Positions 47,575 through 57,707 of a stretch of 64,000 bases of DNA are shown piece by piece. The DNA is from Leptospira sp. WS92.C1 (lineage in GTDB: Bacteria > Spirochaetota > Leptospiria > Leptospirales > Leptospiraceae). The DNA is taken from positions 1,636,001 through 1,700,000 of the forward strand of contig NZ_CP162130.1 in assembly GCF_040833975.1 (NCBI RefSeq), in the 5' to 3' direction. The stretch's first letter is position 1, and every line of letters begins with the position of its first letter. The notes beneath the pieces are model-generated. The model did no database searches. It saw nothing but the letters and a program-made list of their open reading frames with translations, and was not told the DNA's origin. The position numbers and the translations under genes are program-made.

Positions 47575-48327
47575 TTAGAAAAGCCCCGCATACAAATCGA
47601 TTTTCTGACTGGCCCCTCCCACAAGTCCTCCGTCTATATCCTTTTGTTTTAATAAATCCTGAATGTTGTCCGGTTTTACGGAACCGCCGTAGAGAATCGA
47701 TAGAGATTCTGCAACTCCGGATGCTCCTACAAAAAGACCTGCAATTTCTTTGCGGATGAATGCGTGGACTTCCTGAGCCTGAGCGGGTGTGGCCACCTTT
47801 CCGGTTCCGATTGCCCAAACCGGTTCGTATGCCAGGATCAAATTGGAGAAGGAGTTGCTTTCGATTCTTTTGAGCCCTTCTCGAATTTGAGAAGAAATGA
47901 CTTCGAAGGTTTTTCCGGATTCTCTTTCGGAGAGAGTTTCTCCCACGCAATAGAGAGCCGTGAATCCGTTCTTTAAAAGAAATTGAACCTTTTCATTACA
48001 GAAGGAACTGGATTCTCCCATAAATTGTCTTCTTTCGGAATGGCCGATGAGAACGACCTGGACTCCGATTTCTCTGAGTTGATCGGGGGATGTTTCTCCC
48101 GTAAATGCCGCCAGTCCGGATGGATAACAATTTTGAGCGCCCACAATGATTCCGGTTCCTTCCAAAATTCTGGCCACGCTTGCGAGATGCAGAGTGGAAG
48201 GAAAGATCATCGAAACTCTATCCTTGGAGATGGAAGGGATCTTTTCTTTGATTGATTGTGCCAGAGAGATTGCTTCCTTTTCGGAAAGATTCATTTTCCA
48301 ATTTCCGGCGATTACTGTCTTACGCAT
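47575..48327 (-). CDS. tpiA: Triosephosphate isomerase
   Basis: Interconverts dihydroxyacetone phosphate and glyceraldehyde-3-phosphate. The 250-residue barrel has the N-terminal substrate lysine in GNWKMNL, the catalytic histidine in IGHSERRQF, the catalytic glutamate in [11 protein letters not shown] and the phosphate loops LSILYGGSV and GGLVGGAS. It lies near pgk and gap on the same strand, forming a glycolysis group, though a lipoprotein gene separates them. Confidence 0.96.
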   Translation of the reverse strand: MRKTVIAGNWKMNLSEKEAISLAQSIKEKIPSISKDRVSMIFPSTLHLASVARILEGTGIIVGAQNCYPSGLAAFTGETSPDQLREIGVQVVLIGHSERRQFMGESSSFCNEKVQFLLKNGFTALYCVGETLSERESGKTFEVISSQIREGLKRIESNSFSNLILAYEPVWAIGTGKVATPAQAQEVHAFIRKEIAGLFVGASGVAESLSILYGGSVKPDNIQDLLKQKDIDGGLVGGASQKIDLYAGLF

Positions 48328-48487
48328 GGTTCCTCATTATGATGATTTCGTGAAAGATGGGAAGAGTTTGTAAGAAAGCCGAATGGCTTCAAGGCTTTTT
48401 TAAGAGAAGGGAAAGCGCGAATTTCTGTTCTTCTGATTCCCGCTGCGTGATTCCGGATGGATCATTTTTAAATGAAGGCGAGGGGAC

Positions 48488-48514
48488 GGGTCCTGTTCAA
48501 AAAGATCAGGACCC
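48488..48514. repeat. Inverted repeat downstream of the lipoprotein gene
   Basis: GGGTCCTG and CAGGACCC pair over 8 bp around an 11-nt loop, 26 nt past the lipoprotein stop. The T-rich flank (TTTTGTTTTTT) lies on the + strand side, so it would terminate + strand transcription better than the - strand gene. Confidence 0.4.
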
Positions 48515-48540
48515 ATAATTTTGTTTTTTAATTTCGAAGT

Positions 48541-49518
48541 TTATTCGAATTCGCCCGGATGAATCACATAGTACTGATCGAAATATTCACCGCTGGCCGT
48601 TTCGGTCCACGTTAAAGAATCCGCTCTCACCCGATTCGGGTCAAGCGGTAGATTCAATAAACGTGCTCTTGTTTCTAAAAACCAAAATTCGTTTGCGAAT
48701 TCCTTGATTGCGATCGGATTGCTCGGACAATCCAAGGTTGTGTATCCAAAAAGATCTCCTCCAGGATTGTAATAATACATATCCGTCCAAAAGGTATATG
48801 GTTGTTCCGATTCGACGAAAGATTGAACGTCATCATAGAGTTTTTGTCTGATTCGAACCGAGCACTGATTGCTTCCGTTTCCGTTCGGGCTACAGTTTTC
48901 CGTAATCAATTCCTTATCTTTTTGCATCTCACCGTTGAAGTCGGTATAAAATTGCCAAGTAACGGAAGGAATCGCTGCGCCTCCATCAGCCTTCGTAAAA
49001 CCGGAAGCTACCCCGGAGTAAACAAATTGGAAATTGGAAAATCCGGGTTGATCTGATTCGAACCGGGCGCTACGAATATCAGGTCTAGTAAAGTTACCTG
49101 GAACCAAAACTCCTTTTCTGAATAATTGAATATTTCCTCCAGCAACGTCTTCGTTGAATTGTAATTCTAAAACGATTTTTGAGGTAGGTATGATTCTTTT
49201 GATTTGTACGAGACTGCTTGTGGTATTTTCACCGTCTACCAGATCACAGGTGGCGTTGAATTGTTTGAAACCGAGATCCTGCCAGTTCAAAAGAAATGTA
49301 GAACCGTTCCCGGGACTTACGGATTGAACCGAATCGGGAAGTGTGATTTCCGGAATTACGGGAATTGTTTCTGGTTCCGCGGTGCGATCCAGGGAACCTG
49401 CTTGGCTGAGTGCGCCCAATGTTAGAAAGGATTTGATAGCATCATCCTTTTGAGATCCGCAATTTGCGGTTCCGAGTATGCTGATTGAAACTGCTATTTG
49501 GAAGAGTATCTTTTTCAT
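48541..49518 (-). CDS. Hypothetical lipoprotein
   Basis: A 325-residue protein with a clear lipoprotein signal, MKKILFQIAVSISILG followed by TANC as lipobox, so the mature chain begins at C20. The mature part starts with GSQKDDAIKSFLTLGALSQ, a leader seen in several Leptospira lipoproteins, then an all-beta region without recognised motifs and a late CSPNGNGSNQCSVRIRQ cysteine pair. Likely exposed in the outer membrane or periplasm. AAGGA precedes the ATG. A long hairpin lies about 70 nt upstream. Confidence 0.82.
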   Translation of the reverse strand: MKKILFQIAVSISILGTANCGSQKDDAIKSFLTLGALSQAGSLDRTAEPETIPVIPEITLPDSVQSVSPGNGSTFLLNWQDLGFKQFNATCDLVDGENTTSSLVQIKRIIPTSKIVLELQFNEDVAGGNIQLFRKGVLVPGNFTRPDIRSARFESDQPGFSNFQFVYSGVASGFTKADGGAAIPSVTWQFYTDFNGEMQKDKELITENCSPNGNGSNQCSVRIRQKLYDDVQSFVESEQPYTFWTDMYYYNPGGDLFGYTTLDCPSNPIAIKEFANEFWFLETRARLLNLPLDPNRVRADSLTWTETASGEYFDQYYVIHPGEFE

Positions 49519-49585
49519 TCATTGTATCCTTTTAAAAATTACGTAACTACAAAATCTCTTTACGTTCTTGATTGATCTGATTAAC

Positions 49586-49628
49586 AAATCAAAATCCCTC
49601 TTTTTTGAAAGAGGAAGTATTTTGATTT
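49586..49628 (-). promoter_or_regulatory. Long imperfect hairpin upstream of the lipoprotein gene
   Basis: Outer arms AAATCAAAAT (49586-49595) and ATTTTGATTT (49619-49628) and inner arms CCTCTTT (49597-49603) and AAAGAGG (49608-49614) pair around TTTG with a small bulge. It lies 68 nt before the ATG, so it could be in the mRNA leader, a terminator-like attenuator or an operator. Confidence 0.5.
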
Positions 49629-49953
49629 CTTAAAATTGTAGTTTCGTTCTCCCTGCGCGTGGTTTTGTTTGTATTGGCAAAGTATTCGCATTCGATGATG
49701 GATGAATTGCGTTTTTTGAATCATTTTGTATAAATAATCAAGTGCGATTTTTATCGATCCCTGTAATTTTCTATTTTTGTTTTTTGTGAATCTGAATTTA
49801 CCGTGGAACGCGAATTGGTTTTGTAAATTCTAATTTTATAAAATGCGAAATCTTTTTTTGAATCCAATCGATTTCTAAAAGAAAAACTGGAACCGAGTCA
49901 ATCCAAAACGCAGATAAGATTTGGAGACAAAACTAAGCGAGAAATCGGCTGAG

Positions 49954-49990
49954 ATAGAAAACAACGTCCGGTTCAAATCCCGGACGTTGT
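49954..49990 (-). terminator. Intrinsic terminator of pgk
   Basis: On the - strand an 11-bp perfect stem (ACAACGTCCGG with CCGGACGTTGT, 49961-49971 and 49980-49990) is followed by TTTTCTATC. It begins 6 nt past the pgk stop and is the clearest terminator in the window, ending the gap-pgk operon. Confidence 0.85.
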
Positions 49991-49996
49991 CGAAGT

Positions 49997-51187
49997 TTAT
50001 TCGGATTCTTTTTTCTTGAGAGCTTCTACGCCTGGAAGTTTTCTTCCTTCCATAAATTCGAGGGAAGCGCCTCCGCCGGTGGAGATATGAGTGATCTTAT
50101 CCGCAACTCCGGCTTTGTTGATCGCGGCGATGGAATCTCCTCCGCCTACGACCGTCTTTGCTTTGGATTTGGCGATCGCTTTTGCAAGAGCCATGGTCCC
50201 GCCTGCAAATTTATCCATTTCAAAAACTCCCATAGGGCCGTTCCAGAAAATGGTTCCCGCGTTTTTGATGATCTTTTCATAATTGGAAACGGTTTTGGAA
50301 CCGATGTCCATTCCCATCCAACCTTCCAAGATTCCCATCTTGTCCACTGACTTTGTTTTTGCTTTTTCGCTAAACTGATCCGCGATGATATGATCCACCG
50401 GAAGTTGAAGATCGACTCCAGCAACCCCGGCTTTTTCGATCAATTGAAACGCTTGGACTTCGAATTCCTTTTCCACGAGAGAATTTCCAACGGGAATTGC
50501 TCTGGACTTTAAGAATGTATAAGCCATTCCACCGCCGATCAAAAGATGATTTACCTTATCAAAGAGGTTTGTAAGAACTTTGATCTTGGAGGAAACTTTG
50601 GATCCTCCGATGATCGCTACAAAAGGACGAGCTGGTTTGGAAAGGAGAGCGGAAAGTTCCACGATTTCCTTGTGCATCAAAAGTCCTGCATAAGCGGGAA
50701 GAAGATGTGCGATTCCTTCCGTAGAAGCGTGAGCGCGATGTGCCGCACCGAATGCGTCGTTTACATAGACGTCCGCGAGAGCGGCGAGTTTTTTGGAAAA
50801 ACCCGGATCATTCTCCTCTTCTTCTTTGTGAAAACGAACGTTTTCGATTACCAGAATTTCGCCGTCTTTCAGTTCTTTGGAAAGTTTTAAAGGTTCGTCT
50901 CCGATCACTGTCTTTGAAAAAAGAACGTTTGCCTTTATGAGTTCTTTGAAAGCCTCCACAACCGGTGCGAGGGAAAATTCAGGATTTATCTGTCCCTTCG
51001 GTCTTCCGAGGTGACTCGCGATGATGACTCGAGCTCCTTTTTTGAGGAGGAGTTCGATCGTAGGAAGCGTTTTTTCAATTCTGGTTTTGTCGGTTACTTT
51101 TCCGTTCTCGATGGGAACGTTAAAGTCCACTCTTAGGAAAACGCGTTTTCCGGAAAGGTCGACGTTTTCGAGTCTAGGCAAATCCAT
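49997..51187 (-). CDS. pgk: Phosphoglycerate kinase
   Basis: Makes ATP from 1,3-bisphosphoglycerate. The 396-residue protein has the N-terminal signature [12 protein letters not shown], the substrate-binding HLGRPKG, the hinge lysine region [11 protein letters not shown] and the ATP loop [14 protein letters not shown], ending [16 protein letters not shown]. It starts 3 nt after gap, so the two are co-transcribed. A strong terminator follows. Confidence 0.97.
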   Translation of the reverse strand: MDLPRLENVDLSGKRVFLRVDFNVPIENGKVTDKTRIEKTLPTIELLLKKGARVIIASHLGRPKGQINPEFSLAPVVEAFKELIKANVLFSKTVIGDEPLKLSKELKDGEILVIENVRFHKEEEENDPGFSKKLAALADVYVNDAFGAAHRAHASTEGIAHLLPAYAGLLMHKEIVELSALLSKPARPFVAIIGGSKVSSKIKVLTNLFDKVNHLLIGGGMAYTFLKSRAIPVGNSLVEKEFEVQAFQLIEKAGVAGVDLQLPVDHIIADQFSEKAKTKSVDKMGILEGWMGMDIGSKTVSNYEKIIKNAGTIFWNGPMGVFEMDKFAGGTMALAKAIAKSKAKTVVGGGDSIAAINKAGVADKITHISTGGGASLEFMEGRKLPGVEALKKKESE

Positions 51188-51190
51188 GGA

Positions 51191-52219
<1,029 letters not shown>

Positions 52220-52362
52220 TTATTTGAGATCTCCCGATTCCGACGAAATGTCGTTCGAAAGAAGATTTTTAAGATTTGATTCCAGTATTTTCCCGGAACA
52301 TTCTCTTGAAAATCCGTTTTTTCGGAAGAATTCGGAAGGAATTTTAAAAAAGGAAATGGGTT

Positions 52363-52378
52363 TGTAGGAACCCCAACA
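52363..52378. repeat. Degenerate copy of the short palindrome
   Basis: TGTAGGAACCCCAACA resembles the perfect palindrome at 39851-39866, with two mismatches between its arms. It lies in the short gap between gap and the signal peptidase homologue. Confidence 0.4.
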
Positions 52379-52381
52379 TTC

Positions 52382-52945
52382 TCACCAAAAAAGTTTGCCG
52401 AGAATGTTCTCGATGGGAACCGGCCCGAAGTCTCTGGAATCGGAACAAGAATCTCGATTGTCGCAAAGAAGAAAATAATCCCGATCTTTGAGAATGATCG
52501 GTTCTCCGTTGTCCCTTCCCGAAAAGCTTGCGGGGAACGGTCCGCGTTTGTCTTCGAACTGAAGAATAAAGCCGGCTCCGGATCCGCTGTTCTCCTCCGG
52601 ATTGTTGTTCCGAAACAGAGTCTTATTCTTCATCTGAACCGTGTCGCCTGGTTTGCCGGAGATTCTGGAAAAAACGACCTTTCCTTTTTGAGTCGGATGT
52701 TTGACGAGAACAAGATCCCCGAGATAGAGATTGGAACGATCCACAAAACGGGAAAAGTAAACTCGAGTTCCCGGAGAAAATGTAGGAAGCATTTCCTTGG
52801 TTTCCAGAGTAAACGGAAAGAATAAAAAGAATCGAATGATAAAAGCGATACAAGTACCGATGACGAGTCCTATCCCCGCTTGTTTGAGAATGGATTTTAT
52901 CTTTTCTCTTTTTTCTTTTTCCTGATTGGAAGAACTTCGACTCAT
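52382..52945 (-). CDS. Signal peptidase I homologue lacking both catalytic residues
   Basis: An S26-family protein of 187 residues. After a charged cytosolic head comes one membrane helix ([19 protein letters not shown], about residues 25-43), then the family boxes. Box B is TKEMLPTF, with Glu51 where the nucleophilic serine should be; box D is [10 protein letters not shown], with Ser93 where the general-base lysine should be; box [15 protein letters not shown], is conserved. The dyad is thus absent, and it probably cannot cleave signal peptides. It may bind preproteins or be a non-enzymatic partner of another LepB. Its gene is alone downstream of gap's promoter side. Confidence 0.8.
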   Translation of the reverse strand: MSRSSSNQEKEKREKIKSILKQAGIGLVIGTCIAFIIRFFLFFPFTLETKEMLPTFSPGTRVYFSRFVDRSNLYLGDLVLVKHPTQKGKVVFSRISGKPGDTVQMKNKTLFRNNNPEENSGSGAGFILQFEDKRGPFPASFSGRDNGEPIILKDRDYFLLCDNRDSCSDSRDFGPVPIENILGKLFW

Positions 52946-53056
52946 GCGTACATTCTTTTCCCTGGAAGAATGGGGTCAAAATAAAATCTTTTTTTTAGGC
53001 TTGTTTTGAAAACTCAAAGCGAAAGTCCTGGAAGTAGAAAGAAAGAGGGAAAATCG

Positions 53057-53599
53057 ATGAAATCAAATTATCAGATCCTGGAATACATGGGAAAAAAACC
53101 TCAGATTCATGAGTCCGTATTCTTAGCGCCCGGTTCCCAAGTGGTCGGAGACGTAGTGATCGGAAAGAATTCTTCTATCTGGTTTCAGACCTTGGTCCGA
53201 GGAGACGTGAATTTGATTCGGATCGGGGAGAATGTAAACATCCAAGATCTCACCGTCGTTCACGTCGCGAGAGACGTATATCCCGTACATATCGGAAACA
53301 ATGTCTCCATCGGACATCGAGCCACTCTTCACGGTTGTACGTTAAAGGATCATTCTTTTGTAGGCATGTGCGCAACTGTGATGGACGACGTGGAAGTGGG
53401 AGAATTTGCTTTTATAGGAGCGGGGGCCTTGGTAACACCGGGGAAAAAAATTCCACCGGGAGTTTTGGTTATGGGATCACCCGGAAAGATCATTCGAGAT
53501 ATCACCGATAAAGAACGCGAAATCATCACAAGAACGACCGGGAATTATATCAAATACAAAGAGAATTATCTCCAAGATCCGTTTTATACGCGAGGTTAA
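53057..53599 (+). CDS. Gamma-carbonic-anhydrase-like hexapeptide protein
   Basis: A 180-residue left-handed beta-helix of the YrdA/CaiE/PaaY type. The three zinc-ligand histidines fit DLTVVHVAR and GHRATLHGC, and [13 protein letters not shown] is the family's conserved arginine/aspartate strand. The usual [16 protein letters not shown] and [10 protein letters not shown] tail follow. Members may be carbonic anhydrases or thioesterase helpers; activity is not certain. ATG 53057 with GAGGGAAA upstream is preferred over an ATG 51 nt earlier. Confidence 0.85.
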   Translation: MKSNYQILEYMGKKPQIHESVFLAPGSQVVGDVVIGKNSSIWFQTLVRGDVNLIRIGENVNIQDLTVVHVARDVYPVHIGNNVSIGHRATLHGCTLKDHSFVGMCATVMDDVEVGEFAFIGAGALVTPGKKIPPGVLVMGSPGKIIRDITDKEREIITRTTGNYIKYKENYLQDPFYTRG

Positions 53600-53670
53600 A
53601 AGTTGAATTCTATAATACGAAACCGCGTCGTAGTTTTGACAAATCGCTCCTTGCAAAAAAGAATTCCCTT

Positions 53671-54741
53671 ATGAAAATACAAACACTACCCGGAATTTAT
53701 ATCCGAGGAATCGGGGTCATCGGATGGCCTCTCGCATCCTTGCTCCTGATTCTCCAGGAAAAACTCAAACAGTTCCAGGTTTATATCGAGCCGTATCGTT
53801 TGAAACGTTCCGAATTCCCCGCGGTGCTTTCTCTTTTAGAAAAGGGAGCGATCGTGGTCGACACGGGGGACAATCACGTCTCTGAATTTTTTCCGGATTT
53901 CATTTTCAAGAAGAATGCTCTGGAAGAATGTCTTGTACTTTGCGATTGTTCTCCCCCCGGAGTCGCGGATTCGAGAATAGCGGAATACGATACATCCGAA
54001 TATTCAAAAATTAGAATGTTTATCGCGCAGGGAAGCGAGCACAGGTTCGGTCCGCAATTTTTATATCCGGATACGAGGACGTTTCTGGATCGAGAACTTC
54101 CTAAATTTTTGCACGTCTCCACTTGTAACACTCATACTCTTGCAGGTTCTCTTCGTTTATTAATCGAAGAATCTCCGAAAGAATTGGAATCGATTTTGGA
54201 AGAAGCCGATTTTCTCGTTATCCGGCGGGACGCTGACATGGCCAAGGACGATCCGCACGTAACCGGACCTCTTCTTGTAAAACCGGAAGCGGAATGGGGA
54301 ACGCATCATAGCAGATTGTTAAACGAACTCTATTCTCAGATTCATTTGAAGATCCCAGTGATCTCATCATCGGTCACGATCAATTCTCCGTATATGCATT
54401 TGGTTCGTTTCCGATTTCGTTTGAAAAAGAATCTGAAACGGGAAACGGTTTTTCAGAGATTGGTGAACGATCCGTATCTATCCACGACGGATCTGATTTC
54501 TACGAATTCGATTTTTTCATCGGGAAGGGATCGAGGTCTTTACGGAAGAATTTTTTCCCACGCAGTGATTCCTTTCGGGTCTTTGGAGGTTTTGGATCGG
54601 GAGGTTCGAGGTTACGCCGCAACTCCCGGAGATTCGAACGTGCATGTTTCCACAATCTATGCGGTCTTTCGGGCTTTGGAAATCGAATTTGGACCCGTTG
54701 CGGAATCCTTTCTGCAGAGCATCGTTTTACAGGAAATCTAA
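53671..54741 (+). CDS. Protein resembling archaeal-type (type II) glyceraldehyde-3-phosphate dehydrogenase
   Basis: A 356-residue protein whose layout matches the archaeal phosphorylating GAPDH. It has a Rossmann start [13 protein letters not shown] (residues 11-23), a catalytic-type cysteine C152 in VSTCNTHTL (archaeal VSCNTTGL), [18 protein letters not shown] (archaeal RRAADP then TGP), a histidine pair H212-H213 in WGTHHSRL (archaeal PSHHGPD), and [11 protein letters not shown] near the C-terminus. Which cofactor or substrate it uses is unknown. It is monocistronic, with TTGACA about 30 nt upstream. A similar but non-catalytic role cannot be excluded. Confidence 0.6.
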   Translation: MKIQTLPGIYIRGIGVIGWPLASLLLILQEKLKQFQVYIEPYRLKRSEFPAVLSLLEKGAIVVDTGDNHVSEFFPDFIFKKNALEECLVLCDCSPPGVADSRIAEYDTSEYSKIRMFIAQGSEHRFGPQFLYPDTRTFLDRELPKFLHVSTCNTHTLAGSLRLLIEESPKELESILEEADFLVIRRDADMAKDDPHVTGPLLVKPEAEWGTHHSRLLNELYSQIHLKIPVISSSVTINSPYMHLVRFRFRLKKNLKRETVFQRLVNDPYLSTTDLISTNSIFSSGRDRGLYGRIFSHAVIPFGSLEVLDREVRGYAATPGDSNVHVSTIYAVFRALEIEFGPVAESFLQSIVLQEI

Positions 54742-54887
54742 TCTTTCTTTTTTCAAAAGGTTGTGTGGAACGCGGTGGCGGCTGGCGGCCGCAGATTCTC
54801 CTAGACAATCCGAGATTTTCTTTGATGACAGAATTGTCCGCGGTTTTGTAAAAAGAATCCGCTGAAAAGGATTTTTTTCTTGAATCT

Positions 54888-54944
<57 letters not shown>

Positions 54945-54965
54945 GGAAGAGGCAGGAAAACAGAA

Positions 54966-55895
54966 ATGAAAGCTAAGAGTATATTAGAAACGATCGGAAA
55001 CACTCCCCACGTTAAAATCAATCGCCTGTTTAATACGAAGAGCGAAATCTATGCAAAATTAGAAAGATCCAATCCGGGCGGGTCCATCAAGGACCGCATC
55101 GCTCTTTCTATGATCGAAGATGCGGAAAAATCCGGTAAATTGACCAAAGATAGTATCATCGTAGAGCCAACTTCTGGAAATACCGGAATCGGTTTAGCAC
55201 TGGTTGCGGCTGTAAAAGGATACAAACTGCTTTTGGTAATGCCTGAATCTATGAGTATTGAAAGAAGAAGAATCATGGCGGCTTACGGAGCGGAATTCGA
55301 ACTCACTCCGAGAGAAAAGGGAATGCCTGGCGCGATCGAAAAAGCAAAACAGATCGTTGCGGAGAATCCAAAAGCATGGATGCCTCAACAGTTTGAAAAC
55401 GAAGCAAACATTAAGGTTCACGTTGAAACTACAGCACAAGAAATCGTGAATGATTTTCCGGACGGTCTGGATTTTATCATTACTGGAGTTGGAACCGGAG
55501 GACATATCACCGGTGTCGCGCAGGTTCTGAAGAAAAAATTCCCGAAATTGAAAGTATTCGCAGTAGAACCGGAAGCGTCTCCGGTAATCTCCGGTGGAAA
55601 ACCTGGACCACACCCAATTCAAGGAATCGGTGCCGGTTTTATTCCTAAAAACCTTCACATGGATCTTTTAGACGGAGTCATCCAAGTCTCCAAGGATGAG
55701 GCTTTTCAATACGCTCAAAGAGCGGCCAAAGAAGAAGGTTTATTTATCGGGGTTTCTTCGGGGGCGGCACTTGCAGCTGTGGCAAAAAAACTTCCTGAAA
55801 TTCCGGAAGGTTCCAAAATACTTACCTTTTCGTATGATACCGGTGAAAGGTATCTTTCGATTGAAGGGTTATTTCCAGCTCCTGCAAACGCGTAA
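54966..55895 (+). CDS. cysK: Cysteine synthase A
   Basis: PLP-dependent O-acetylserine sulfhydrylase, making cysteine from O-acetylserine and sulfide. The 309-residue protein has the PLP lysine K42 in [12 protein letters not shown], the substrate loop [12 protein letters not shown], the phosphate-binding [12 protein letters not shown] and the C-terminal [10 protein letters not shown]. It is a single-gene unit with an inverted repeat over its promoter and its own terminator, which suggests regulation by sulfur or cysteine supply. Confidence 0.95.
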   Translation: MKAKSILETIGNTPHVKINRLFNTKSEIYAKLERSNPGGSIKDRIALSMIEDAEKSGKLTKDSIIVEPTSGNTGIGLALVAAVKGYKLLLVMPESMSIERRRIMAAYGAEFELTPREKGMPGAIEKAKQIVAENPKAWMPQQFENEANIKVHVETTAQEIVNDFPDGLDFIITGVGTGGHITGVAQVLKKKFPKLKVFAVEPEASPVISGGKPGPHPIQGIGAGFIPKNLHMDLLDGVIQVSKDEAFQYAQRAAKEEGLFIGVSSGAALAAVAKKLPEIPEGSKILTFSYDTGERYLSIEGLFPAPANA

Positions 55896-56000
55896 AATTC
55901 TTTGATTTGAGAACGGAGATCTTAAAATGATTTCTTTTCTCGAAAAGAGGAAACATCTCAGAAAATGGGTCTTTTTTGATCTAAACTTTCTCTACTTTTA

Positions 56001-56024
56001 AACCCCGGTTTTCGGGGTTTTTTC
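56001..56024 (+). terminator. Intrinsic terminator of cysK
   Basis: AACCCCG and CGGGGTT pair perfectly around GTTTT and run into a T-tract (56018-56023), 105 nt past the cysK stop. Confidence 0.85.
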
Positions 56025-56112
56025 TTTCCAATCGCTTTGATCATAAAATTCTCATATTGTCCTATCGTTGTCTGTGAATCAAAGTCCTTCTTTGTGAAAT
56101 CGATCTATATTG

Positions 56113-56709
56113 TTAGTCAGGAAACCAATCTCGATAATCTAATGTATAGAATAGGCCGTCTGGTTCGCAATGAAGCTTCCTTGTTACACGGTTGTTGATT
56201 AGGTCTAGATGGAGAATATAACTGTAACATTGGTGAAATGCGGGAACTCCCGCGTTCATAGTTTCAAAGATAGATTCTCCAACCCCAATTTCTTCCAACC
56301 AAAGAAGATAATTGAAAAGAAAACAACGAGACACGCCGTGAGACTGCGCAAACGTTCCCAAAAGAGTCCAGCTTCCCGTGCTCAGCCGAACATTGATCCG
56401 CTTCATCTTGGACTTTCCTTGGCTTGTTTGATACAACGTTTTGCCGGCTTTTTTTCCAAGACGCTTTGTGGCGGTTAGATATTTTCCGTAGGTCCTCAAC
56501 ATTTGGGGAATTTTTTTAGGAAGAGCGCGGACATTCTTTTCTCCAAGACGGAGCCAAGTTTTCTCCGGAATCAATAAGGTCACCGTATCCATCCGATCCA
56601 CCCGCAAACGCGAGAAAATTTCTTCATCGACATTGAGCAGCATTGTTCCCATACTGATACCAGTTCCCGAAGCGAACCCGATGTTTCGTTTTTTTAAAGA
56701 AAAAAACAA
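56113..56709 (-). CDS. DUF1564-like protein (Leptospira family)
   Basis: A 198-residue protein that looks like the Leptospira-specific DUF1564 family, which occurs in many copies per genome. Its blocks [66 protein letters not shown] and LDYRDWF agree with my memory of it. Function is unknown; the basic middle part hints at nucleic-acid binding. The start is TTG 56709 with AGGAGG 11 nt upstream, though an internal ATG ([13 protein letters not shown]) is possible. Confidence 0.75.
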   Translation of the reverse strand: MFFSLKKRNIGFASGTGISMGTMLLNVDEEIFSRLRVDRMDTVTLLIPEKTWLRLGEKNVRALPKKIPQMLRTYGKYLTATKRLGKKAGKTLYQTSQGKSKMKRINVRLSTGSWTLLGTFAQSHGVSRCFLFNYLLWLEEIGVGESIFETMNAGVPAFHQCYSYILHLDLINNRVTRKLHCEPDGLFYTLDYRDWFPD

Positions 56710-56848
56710 AAAAATCGAAACCTCCTTTTCTCTGATTCATCAATCTGCACTTTCAAGAATCAGTGAATTACGGCAATAGAAGGTTTGATCACAAACAAAG
56801 TAAAAGAATCATTCTTGCCTTCAAATTTTGAATTCACAGATTGCAGCC

Positions 56849-57700
56849 ATGTGGAATCGAACCACTATCGTAAAATTGATCGAAGACTTGAATCCGGAAA
56901 AAGACTGTCATAAAATCTCCTTTTTTCCGGAACTTCTGACTTTCCGCGGGATATCGAAATTTCTGTGGTATTAGCTTTTTTTAAAACGTTTGCGATTCAT
57001 TCGATCGCGGAAATTCTGGATAAGACCAAACAATTCGAAAATTTCGGACAAATCGATATGAGCATTTCTTCTTGGGGAATTTTTGGAAAACCGAGTCGAT
57101 TCTCTCAACGGAAGGCCGCGATGAAACAACTCGATCCGATTCACAACGAATATACAATCAGTAATGAGGATTTTTTATATACTTTGCGCACCTTTATCTA
57201 CGAGCCGGTTCGATGGAATGTGAGATTCGGGTGGAGGAAGGAGCCCTCAACGAAAAACTGACTCATTTTCATCTATGGAAATCCGTGGGAAAGGAAATGA
57301 ACATTCGAAATCTTCCAAAGGATTAACGATTCTTTTTGAGATTTTGAATCGTGATTTTGAAAGCAAAAATTTTAAACGAACTTCCGAAAGCGAAAGGCTT
57401 GGAAAGGCAACCTTGCAGATTCTCTTGACGAGAATTCCAAAATCGCCCGGAATTAAAAAACTCATCTTTCACGGACTTTTCAGTTTGATGGAACCGCAGC
57501 TGAGGGATTGGGATGCGATGGGGCTTTCAAAACCGATCTGTTGGATCGAGATCCTGACAATCTGCGTTTTTAAAATCAGAGTCATTGTTCTAAGAACGAT
57601 TTCGCCTCGTCGTAAAAAACCGTTCCTGGTCACAAAACGAAAAAACTCTACTTACAAAAACGGATATTTGATTGAAAACCTCGGACCACATCCAACCGTA
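56849..57700 (+). pseudogene. Frameshifted DUF2236/MpaB-like oxygenase remnant
   Basis: Protein-like segments follow one another in the same order but change frame. MWNRTTIVKLIEDLNPEKD starts at 56849 (frame 2), then VVLAFFKTFAIHSIAEILD through NEDFLYTLRTFIYEPVRWN (frame 1), LNEKLTHFHLWKSVGKEM (frame 0), and LTILFEILNRDFES through LRTISPRRKKPFL and YLIENLGP (frame 2 again). Together they resemble a DUF2236 (MpaB-type) oxygenase with at least three frameshifts. The family match is from memory; the frame changes are directly seen. The remnant runs into the start of topA. Confidence 0.55.
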
Positions 57701-57707
57701 AGAATGC

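Larger units (their letters stand above)
49519..49996 (-). other. AT-rich spacer between pgk and the lipoprotein gene
   Basis: About 480 nt without a gene. It contains the pgk terminator at its upper end (49954-49990), a long imperfect hairpin (49586-49628) and AT-rich sequence that should include the lipoprotein promoter. No open frame with a ribosome site was found. Confidence 0.5.

Noticed and set aside
48390..48412. AGCC/GGCT hairpin followed by T residues upstream of tpiA
   Set aside because: Only 4-5 bp, and oriented for + strand transcription where no gene ends.
48488..48530. Hairpin as terminator of the lipoprotein gene
   Set aside because: The T-rich side lies on the opposite strand, so it does not fit a - strand intrinsic terminator.
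53057..53599. Beta-helix protein as another O-antigen acyltransferase
   Set aside because: It has the three-histidine pattern of gamma carbonic anhydrases and lies far from the rfb locus.
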